Notes under the pieces: model-generated
Seen by the model: the letters and a program-made list of their open reading frames with translations, nothing else
Database searches by the model: none
What the model was told of the DNA's origin: nothing
In this document: in pieces, positions 1-6,100 of the stretch
Numbering within the stretch: position 1 is the stretch's first letter
Layout: every line of letters begins with the position of its first letter
Position numbers and translations under genes: made by a program
NCBI GenBank assembly: GCA_022710245.1
Contig: JAKLHH010000284.1
Coordinates: 1 to 8,276 of the forward strand
Direction of reading: 5' to 3'
DNA length: 8,276 nt
Origin: Myxococcota bacterium
GTDB taxonomy: Bacteria; Myxococcota; Polyangia; GCA-2747355; JAKLHH01

Positions 1-1878
1 GAGGGTGAGTTTTTTTTGTGCGCGGCGCTGAAGGGGGCCAGGCAGATCGGCTTCACCATCATCTCCATCACCGCCTCGCTCCTCGCGGTCTTCATCCCGC
101 TGCTGCTGATGGGCGGCATCGTCGGGCGCCTCTTCCGCGAGTTCGCGGTGACCCTGAGCGCCGCCATCGCGATCTCCGCGCTGGTCTCCTTGACCCTCAC
201 GCCGATGATGGCCGCGCGCCTGCTGCGGCCGCAGGCCGAGCGGAGGCATGGGCGCCTCTACCGCGCCAGCGAGCGGCTCCTGCGTGGGATGCTCGCCGGT
301 TACGACCACGGCCTGCGCTGGGTCCTCGACCACCACCGCCTGATGCTGGCGGTCACGCTGGGGGCGGCGTCGCTCACGGTGGTGCTCTACGTGGTGGTGC
401 CCAAGGGCCTCTTCCCGCACCAGGACGCGGGGCAGCTGATCGGCTTCTCCGAGGCGCCCCAGGACGTGTCGTTCGAGGCCATGCTCGAGCGCCAGCAGGC
501 CTTGAACCGCCTGGTCCTCGCCGACCCCGCCGTCGACCACATGGTCTCCTTCATCGGCGGCGGCTTCCAGGCGGCGACGAACACCGGCACCGTCTTCATC
601 CAGCTGAAGCCCCTGGCGCAGCGTCGCCGCAGCGCGGATCAGGTGGCGCTCGACCTGCGCCGCCGCCTCGCGCAGCTCAGCGGCATCACGCTCTACCTGC
701 AGGCGTCGCAGGACGTGCGGGTCGGCGGCCGCGCCTCGCGCACCGAGTACCAGTACTCGCTCCAGGACGTGAACCTCGCCGAGCTCAACGCCTGGGCGCC
801 GAGGGTGCTGCGCGCCCTGCAGGCGCTGCCCGCGCTCCGCGACGTGGCCTCCGACCAGCAGTCGTCCGCGCTGCAGCTCACCGTCGAGATCGACCGCGAC
901 ACCGCGGCGCGGCTCGGCGTGGTGCCGCAGGCGGTCGACGACGCCCTCTACGACGCCTTCGGTCAGCGCCAGGTCGCGACCCGCTTCACCCAGCTCAACC
1001 AGTACCGCGTGGTGCTCGAGGTGAAGCCGGCGCTGCAGCGCTACCCGGACGCGCTCGCGCAGATCTACGTCAAGGGCGCGGGGGGAGCGCTGGTGCCGCT
1101 GCCGGCGGTGTCGCGGGTGGTGCCGGCCAGCACCGCGCTGTCGGTGAACCACCAGGGGCAGTTCCCGGCCATCACCATCTCCTTCAACCTGGCGCAGGGC
1201 GCGTCGCTCGGGCAGGCGCTCGAGCAGATCCGTGGCGCCGAGGAGCGGCTCGGGCTGCCCGCCGGCGTGCGCGCGGCCTTCCAGGGGACGGCGCAGGCCT
1301 TCGTGCAGTCGCTCGCCAGCGAGCCGTACCTGATCCTCGCGGCGCTCCTCGCGGTCTACATCGTCCTCGGCGTGCTCTACGAGAGCCTGATCCACCCGCT
1401 GACCATCCTCTCCACCCTGCCCTCCGCCGGCGTCGGCGCCATCCTCGCGCTGCTCCTCTTCCACACCGAGTTCAACATCATCGCGCTGATCGGCGTCATC
1501 CTGCTGATCGGGATCGTGAAGAAGAACGCGATCCTGATGATCGACTTCGCCATCGAGCTCGAGCGCGACCACGGGCTCTCGCCGCGCGAGGCGATCTACC
1601 GGGCGAGCCTGCTGCGCTTTCGGCCGATCATGATGACCACGCTCGCGGCCCTCTTCGGCGCGCTGCCGCTGGCGCTCACCGTCGGGGTGGGCTCCGAGCT
1701 GCGCCGTCCCCTCGGCCTGGCCATCGTGGGCGGGCTCGCCGTCTCTCAGCTCCTCACGCTCTTCACCACCCCGGTCATCTACCTGGTGCTCGACCGCTTC
1801 ACCCGCCGGCACGACCACCGGGTCGAGCTGCCGGAGCCGCACCCCGCGGGCTGCCCCCCGGACTCCGCTCGAAGGTAG
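1..1878 (+). CDS. RND multidrug efflux permease, MdtB/MdtC-like (5' end missing)
   Basis: This is the C-terminal 625 residues of an inner-membrane RND (HAE1) pump, which exports drugs or other hydrophobic compounds using the proton gradient as part of a tripartite pump. The reading frame is open from the first base, and the visible part begins just before TM5. Family landmarks are AALKGA followed by GFTIIS (TM5), GRLFREFAVTL and SLTLTPMM (TM6), FPHQDAG after TM7, the large second periplasmic loop, GIVKKNA in TM10, FRPIMMTT and GSELRRPLG in TM11, and TTPVIYL in TM12. The Lys codon at 1522-1524 aligns with the AcrB TM10 proton-relay lysine (K940), and the Arg at 1621-1623 with R971. The TM4 aspartates and any adaptor gene would lie upstream of the window. 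The wording is closer to MdtB/MdtC/MuxB than to AcrB. The basic, Pro-containing tail after TM12 is not conserved in the family. No terminator is visible before the next gene, so read-through is possible. Confidence 0.95.
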   Translation, partial: EGEFFLCAALKGARQIGFTIISITASLLAVFIPLLLMGGIVGRLFREFAVTLSAAIAISALVSLTLTPMMAARLLRPQAERRHGRLYRASERLLRGMLAGYDHGLRWVLDHHRLMLAVTLGAASLTVVLYVVVPKGLFPHQDAGQLIGFSEAPQDVSFEAMLERQQALNRLVLADPAVDHMVSFIGGGFQAATNTGTVFIQLKPLAQRRRSADQVALDLRRRLAQLSGITLYLQASQDVRVGGRASRTEYQYSLQDVNLAELNAWAPRVLRALQALPALRDVASDQQSSALQLTVEIDRDTAARLGVVPQAVDDALYDAFGQRQVATRFTQLNQYRVVLEVKPALQRYPDALAQIYVKGAGGALVPLPAVSRVVPASTALSVNHQGQFPAITISFNLAQGASLGQALEQIRGAEERLGLPAGVRAAFQGTAQAFVQSLASEPYLILAALLAVYIVLGVLYESLIHPLTILSTLPSAGVGAILALLLFHTEFNIIALIGVILLIGIVKKNAILMIDFAIELERDHGLSPREAIYRASLLRFRPIMMTTLAALFGALPLALTVGVGSELRRPLGLAIVGGLAVSQLLTLFTTPVIYLVLDRFTRRHDHRVELPEPHPAGCPPDSARR

Positions 1879-1941
1879 CGACGACGCGTTGTCCTCGCGC
1901 TTGACCTTGACCGCCCGCGGACCCGCGAGCCACGATGAGAC

Positions 1942-2559
1942 GTGCCAGCCACCCGGTCCCCGGCAGGAGACGTACGACCCGGCGCGCTCCTCGCGCTCCT
2001 CGCGCTCCTCGCGCTCGCCGCCTGCCCCGCGGCGCCTCCCACCGCCGCCACGCCTCCCGCGCCGCTCCCGCGCCCGACGGCGCTCGCCTCACGCCCGGCG
2101 CCCCCGGCCAGCGGCACCGCCCCCCCTGCGTCGGCGCCGGCGAGGCGCCAGCCCGACGCCCGTCGTGGCGGGCCGGCGAGCGCGCCCTCGCCGCCAGACC
2201 CCGACGCCGACGCGTGCCTGCGAGACCGCCCGACGCTGGCCGTGGTGCGCCTCCGCGCCGCGGCGCCCGACTGCTCCGGCGTCGGGCACCTCCAGGTCGT
2301 CTACGAGGTGGTCGCCAGCGCGCGCCCCGGGCTGCGCCGCGCCAGCACGTCCTGCCCGCTGTTCGCGGGCGAGTGCCCGAGCTACCTCCGGGGCCAGCCG
2401 GGCGCGCTCTACGCGGCCGCCCTCGAGCCCCAGCGCCGCCCCGCGCGGACCGTCTCCTGCGTTCGCCTGCCCGCCACCGAGGCGACGGTGACCTGCGTCA
2501 TCCCGGTCGACAGCATCGAGGCCGGGCGCGCGCTGCTGGCGCGCTACCGCCGGCGATAG
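1942..2559 (+). CDS. Small cysteine-rich lipoprotein of unknown function
   Basis: This encodes a 205-residue predicted lipoprotein that I do not recognise. It has an N-terminal signal with a Leu/Ala hydrophobic core at residues 15-27 and a lipobox LAAC with the lipidated Cys28. Residues 29-90 are a Pro/Ala/Ser-rich linker of the kind that spaces a domain away from a membrane. Residues 91-205 form a compact domain with six cysteines (92, 111, 138, 145, 173, 185), which fits three disulfides in the periplasm or outside the cell. The start is GTG at 1942. It is the first start codon after an in-frame TGA at 1936-1938, and no strong ribosome-binding site precedes it. An overlapping ATG at 1935 opens another frame that encodes only an Arg/Pro/Ala-rich string and lacks the signal peptide. 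The gene follows the RND stop by 63 bases and could be co-transcribed with it. Its TAG stop overlaps a regulatory-looking palindrome. The lipobox and cysteine pattern make the frame convincing; the function is open. Confidence 0.72.
   Translation: MPATRSPAGDVRPGALLALLALLALAACPAAPPTAATPPAPLPRPTALASRPAPPASGTAPPASAPARRQPDARRGGPASAPSPPDPDADACLRDRPTLAVVRLRAAAPDCSGVGHLQVVYEVVASARPGLRRASTSCPLFAGECPSYLRGQPGALYAAALEPQRRPARTVSCVRLPATEATVTCVIPVDSIEAGRALLARYRRR
1984..2017 (+). repeat. 9-bp tandem repeat encoding the signal-peptide core
   Basis: The unit CGCTCCTCG is repeated about 3.7 times head to tail. It encodes the Leu-Ala-Leu repeats of the lipoprotein signal peptide. The unit is a multiple of three, so gain or loss of a copy would lengthen or shorten the hydrophobic core by three residues without breaking the frame. 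Confidence 0.75.
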
Positions 2560-2569
2560 ACATCTGTCT
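2558..2569. promoter_or_regulatory. Palindrome AGACA-TC-TGTCT (distal operator-like site)
   Basis: This is a perfect 5-bp inverted repeat separated by two bases. It begins inside the TAG stop of the upstream lipoprotein gene and ends 14 bases before the 3' end of the minus-strand HTH gene. Together with the following G it matches the site in the HTH promoter at 12 of 13 bases. The stem is too short and the loop too tight (2 bases) for an ordinary intrinsic terminator, and no T-run follows on either strand, so a protein-binding site is the better reading. Binding by the neighbouring HTH protein is an inference. Confidence 0.55.
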
Positions 2570-2583
2570 GGTATTGCCCTGGC

Positions 2584-2811
2584 TCAGGCCGCCCGCCGAG
2601 CGAGCGCCGCGCACGGCGCCGGCTCCTCCTCGTCGCCTGGCTCGTCCTCCGCCTCGGCCAGGTCGAGGAGCTCCTCGACCGCCTGCTCGCTGAGGAGCCA
2701 GCGTCCCTCGAGGTGCTGGGCCTCGACCAGAGCCTTCCGCGCCAGCGCCCGGATGGTATCGGCGCTGACCCCGCTCACGACCGCTGCCTCGGACTCGGTG
2801 TAGTAGCGCAT
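2584..2811 (-). CDS. Small MerR/excisionase-like helix-turn-helix DNA-binding protein
   Basis: This is a 75-residue cytoplasmic protein that is almost entirely one winged-HTH domain of the MerR/BldC/excisionase (HTH_17) type. Residues 3-8 (YYTESE) and 14-22 (GVSADTIRA) fit the first helix, turn and recognition helix. RKALVEA and then GRW at 36-38 fit the wing, followed by a helix near 41-51. Residues 52-63 are strongly acidic, and there is no effector-binding or dimerisation domain as in full-length MerR proteins. The ATG start is supported by GGAGG on the minus strand (complement of 2817-2821), five bases upstream, and by a sigma-70-like promoter further upstream. The gene is convergent with the lipoprotein gene and divergent from the macroglobulin gene. 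Palindromic AGACA-N2-TGTCT sites lie in its promoter and just past its stop, so autoregulation is likely. It could be a transcription factor or a recombination directionality factor left from a mobile element. No integrase is seen nearby, which favours the former. Confidence 0.85.
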   Translation of the reverse strand: MRYYTESEAAVVSGVSADTIRALARKALVEAQHLEGRWLLSEQAVEELLDLAEAEDEPGDEEEPAPCAALARRAA

Positions 2812-2831
2812 GGCGGCCTCCGCTCTTCCTC

Positions 2832-2861
2832 ATCATATGCAGACATTTGTCTGTTTTACAA
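2832..2861 (-). promoter_or_regulatory. Sigma-70-like promoter of the HTH gene
   Basis: On the minus strand a -35-like TTGTAA (complement of 2856-2861) is separated by 18 bases from a -10-like TATGAT (complement of 2832-2837). Transcription would begin near 2825, giving a short leader of about 14 bases that still contains the GGAGG site. The segment is clearly AT-richer than its surroundings, as expected of a real promoter in such a GC-rich genome. The spacer is filled by the CAGACA-TT-TGTCTG palindrome. Confidence 0.6.
2840..2853. promoter_or_regulatory. Palindrome CAGACA-TT-TGTCTG (promoter operator)
   Basis: This is a perfect 6-bp inverted repeat with a 2-base centre. It lies wholly between the predicted -35 and -10 of the minus-strand HTH gene, where bound protein would either block RNA polymerase or, as MerR proteins do with long spacers, distort the DNA to activate it. 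The same core recurs 283 bases away at the other end of the gene. The regulator itself is the obvious candidate binder, but this is inferred from position only. Confidence 0.62.
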
Positions 2862-2865
2862 CGGC

Positions 2866-2910
2866 CGCGGGCCTCAACCCGCGATCCCCTGCACCCACGA
2901 GGGGTTCGCG
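2866..2910. repeat. Two overlapping inverted repeats
   Basis: The first is CGCGGG (2866-2871), a 6-base loop, and CCCGCG (2878-2883). The second pairs 2880-2890 with 2900-2910 around a 9-base loop; it is an 11-bp stem with one T-T mismatch. The two share bases 2880-2883, so they cannot form together. No T-run follows the second stem on either strand, so it does not look like an intrinsic terminator. Some self-complementarity is expected at this GC content. Confidence 0.4.
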
Positions 2911-2967
2911 ATTGCACCGAGGGCCGCACCGGCGGAAGATCGCGGCTACCACGACACGCACGACACG

Positions 2968-3150
2968 ATGGAGAACATCGACCTCGACTACGGGGCGGCG
3001 GTGGCCGCCGTCGCCATCGAGTCGGTGGCGCGGGCGGCGACGGTCCCCCGGTAGGACTCCGCGCCGCTGCTCCTGAGCGGAGCGCAGAAGGTCGGGAACC
3101 TGGCGCTGCGTCCGGTGTCGGAGGAGGTGGCCAGCACCCCCGAGGAGAAT
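2968..3150 (+). pseudogene. Possible decayed coding remnant
   Basis: Starting at an ATG (2968), 28 consecutive codons all end in G or C and then meet TAG at 3052-3054. The same frame continues for about 34 further codons with only three A/T third positions, up to the macroglobulin start. The conceptual product is an ordinary mix of residues, beginning MENIDLDYG and, after the stop, including SGAQKVGNLALRP, unlike the Arg/Pro-rich shadows seen elsewhere. No ribosome-binding site precedes the ATG, and the frame runs on into the macroglobulin gene without its own end. This fits a gene fragment with a CAG-to-TAG type change better than a working gene. It may also be a chance GC effect or a real 28-residue peptide. 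I do not recognise a family. Confidence 0.3.
3142..3147 (+). promoter_or_regulatory. Ribosome-binding site of the macroglobulin gene
   Basis: GAGGAG lies four bases before the ATG at 3152. It fixes the start just ahead of a typical signal peptide. Confidence 0.7.
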
Positions 3151-3151
3151 C

Positions 3152-6100
3152 ATGACGATCCACGGACGCGCCGCGGCGCGAGCCCTCGTCCTCTGTGCGC
3201 TCGCGTGGCTCCCTCTCTCCCTCGACGCCGCCCCAGCTCCCCTCCCCGCCCGCGCGGCGACCGGCATCTACCTCCTGGGCCCGGTCGAGCTGGTGCCGGG
3301 CACGCAGGCTGCCTACCGCGTGGCCGTGCACTGGGCCTCGAGCCCCACGCGCTCCGGCCCGCTGCCTGGAGCGACCGTGACGCTCTCGCTCCGCTCGCGC
3401 GGGCAGCACGTGCAGCTCACCTCGCAGCGCTGCGACGGGAGCGGGGAGGCAGGGCTCCGCTTCACGGTGCCGCGCCTGCGGCCCGGCCGCTACCGGCTCG
3501 AGGCCCGCGCGCGCTCGCGGCTGGGCGAGGGGATCGAGCGCGAGGAGGTGACGCTGGTCCCCGGCGGCCGCGTGCTCCTCACCAGCGACAAGGCGCTCTA
3601 CCAGCCGGGGCAGGTGATCCACCTGCGGGCGCTGGCGATGCGCAGCCTCGATGGACGGCCGCTGGCCGGGAGGCCGCTGCGCTTCAGCGTCCTCGACCCG
3701 CGCGGGACGCGCGTCTTCCTCGAGACCCGCACCACCTCTCCCTTCGGCATCGCCTCCACGGACTTCACGCTCGCCGACGAGGTGAACCTCGGCGCCTACC
3801 GCCTGGAGGCCGCCGTCCTCGGCGACGGGGACGACGGCGCGTCCTCGCGCAGCGTCGAGGTGAAGCGCTACCAGCTGCCGAGGTTCGAGGTCTCCGTCAC
3901 GCTCGAGCGGCGCTTCTACCGTCCTGGCGAGGAGCTCCGCGGCACCGCGAGCGCCCGCTACACCTTCGGCAAGCCGGTCGCGCGAGGGACGGTCGCCCTC
4001 GAGGTGAAGCCCGAGCTCTGCTACCGGCTCTCCGAGAGCTGGCGCTGCGTCAAGGAGACGCACGCGCTCCGCGCGGTCACCGACGAGCGCGGCGAGGCGC
4101 CCTTCTCCCTCAGGCTGCCCCGCTGCCGCGCGCACAGCGCCTGCACCGACGGCGAGGTCCGCGTCGAGGCGCGGGTCACCACCGAGGCGGGCCACAGCGC
4201 CCGCGGGCTCGCCTCCGCCCCGCTCGGTCAGCTCAGCCTGCGCCTGGCGCTCGCCGTGGCCGGGGGCGAGCTCGTCCCCGGCGCCCCCACCCAGGTCCAC
4301 GTCATCGCGGCGGGCTATGACGGGGTGCCGGCACGCGGCGCGCGGGCGGAGCTGCGCGGCGAGGGCGTGCGCCAGACGGGGGTGACCGACGCGCTCGGCA
4401 GCGCCACCTTCCAGGTGGTGGCGGGCACCCGCGGCAGCTGCCGGCAGTGGCGCCGCCAGGGCATGGAGCTCACCGCCTCCGTCGTCGACCGGCTCGGCAA
4501 CGCGCGCGAGCTGCGCCGCTGCGTCCCCATCGCGTCCGAGGCGGTGCAGGTGACGCCCTCGCCCGCGCTGGTGCCTCGCGGCGGCTCGCTGGCGGTGGAG
4601 GTGCACGCGCCGGGAGCCAGGGACGGCGAGCGCGCCTACCTCGACCTCCTCAGGGACGCCCAGACCCTGCTCAGCCTGGCGCAGCCCATGCGCGCCGGGG
4701 TGGCGCGCTTCCTGGTGCGGCCGGACCGGCGCCTGAGCGGCCTCGTCGCGCTGCGCGGCTACCGCGTCCTCTCCCAGGGTGCGCGCGTCAGCGCGGTGCG
4801 CGCGGCCTACCTCGAGCCGCCCGAGCAGCTCGAGGTCAGCGCGCGCCTCGAGCGTGACGAGCACCGGCCCGGCGAGACCGCGCGGGTCTCCCTGCAGGTC
4901 AGAGAGCGCGGGAGCGGCAAGCCGGTGCAGGCCGCGCTCGGGCTGCACGCTCTCGACGTGGCGGTGCTGGCGCTCGCCGAGCACGCGCCGGAGGACGCCG
5001 AGGTCTTCTTCGCGCTCGCCGACCATGCCCGAGGGCCGGCGCGCGGGCTGGAGGGGGCCCCGGGCGGGCGCGGCCTGGCCTCGTGGCTCGCGGAGCCGAC
5101 CGCGCCGCACCGGCAGCGCGCCGCGGAGCTCCTCCTCACCGCGCTCACCCCGCCCTCGGGGGCCGTCTGGGAGACGAGCCCGTGGAGCGCCCGCGCCGAG
5201 CGCTGGAAGGAGCAGGCCGAGAGGCTGGCTGAGGCAGCCCGGAGCGCGGTGGGGCAGCTCGACGTCGGGCAGCGCACCTCGAGCGGCTGGGACTTCCACC
5301 CGCAGCTGGTGCCTCGCCTGATCGCCGCTGGCCGCGTGCCGGCGTCGCTGCGCGTCGACCCCTTCGCCCGCGAGGTGCGCGCGGAGCACCTCAGAGCCGA
5401 GGGCCACGAGCTCTCCTTCGCCACCCTCGCCGAGGAGGCCGCGCCCGCGAACCTCGAGCGCCTCTACGAGCTGCTCCGAGAGAACGAGCGCCGGCTGGGC
5501 CTCGTCCACGAGGGGGTCGGGCGCCGCTGGCAGGGGCCGCGGCCGCTGATCATCCCGCGCGACATCCTCGCGAGGCTGCGCCGCCTCCCGCAGGGGCGCC
5601 GCCTGGCGCCCTTCGACCCCTGGGGGCAGGCCTACCGCGTGCGCCGCGACGCAAAGCGCTTCTTCTATGATGGAGAGCTCCTCACCCGCTACGAGGTCTT
5701 CTCCGTCGGCCCCGACGGCAAGGCCGGGACCGACGACGACGTGCGACCGGTGGGCGACTGGATCGAGGTGGGCGGGACCGGGCTCGGCCGCGGCAGCGTC
5801 GGCTACGGCTCGGGCATGGGCTCGCTCTACGGCCGCTCCGCCTCGGCCCCGAGCGTGGTGATGGGCAGGGCCGCGGCGCACGGGAGCAGGCTCCCGGGCG
5901 GTCCGCAGCGGGAGCCGGTGCTCCTCCGCTCGCGCTTCCCGGAGACGCTGCTCTGGCGGCCGGAGCTGATCACCGACCGGCAGGGCCGCGCCAGCCTCGA
6001 GGTGCCGCTCGCCGACAGCATCACCACCTGGCGGATCTTCGCCAGCGCCAGCTCCCGGGACGGGCTGCACGGGCGGACCAGCCTCGACCTCCGCGTCTTC

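Larger units (their letters stand above)
2862..3151. other. Intergenic region upstream of the macroglobulin gene
   Basis: Between the HTH promoter and the macroglobulin start I see no convincing intact gene. The left part holds two overlapping inverted repeats. The right part, from about 2968, has coding-like third-position GC in one frame but is interrupted by a stop. No clear sigma-70 promoter for the macroglobulin gene could be picked out, so its promoter is either of another type or hidden in the GC-rich sequence. Confidence 0.6.

Noticed and set aside
10..17. Run of eight T at the left edge, possible sequencing frameshift
   Set aside because: The frame through the run gives EGEFFLCAALKGA, which fits the RND consensus around that point, so no frameshift is needed.
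2558..2580. Palindrome between the convergent genes as a transcription terminator
   Set aside because: The stem is only 5 bp with a 2-base loop and no T-run follows on either strand. The near-identical copy in a promoter argues for a protein-binding site.
1889..2693. Overlapping plus-strand frames at 1889-2491 and 1935-2693
   Set aside because: Both encode Arg/Pro/Ala/Ser-rich strings typical of shadow frames. Only the 1942 frame has a signal peptide, a lipobox and an ordinary residue mix.
2558..2853. HTH gene plus flanking 13-base repeats as a tiny mobile element
   Set aside because: The repeats are self-palindromic and one lies inside a functional promoter. There is no transposase and no terminal inverted-repeat extension beyond the core, so paired operators explain them better.
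2895..2920. GGGTTCGCGATT as a tRNA T-arm or attachment-site remnant
   Set aside because: The flanking bases do not pair as a T-stem and no acceptor or anticodon arms can be laid out around it. No integrase gene is nearby.
3185..3196. Possible lipobox at Cys15 of the macroglobulin
   Set aside because: The residue before the Cys is Leu, which a lipobox does not accept, and the hydrophobic core continues past it. A Sec cleavage near residues 26-27 fits better.
3115..4320. A 401-codon plus-strand frame overlapping the macroglobulin start
   Set aside because: Beyond 3152 its codon pattern and Arg/Pro/Ala-rich product are those of a shadow of the macroglobulin gene. Only the part before 3152 looks coding-like and is reported separately.
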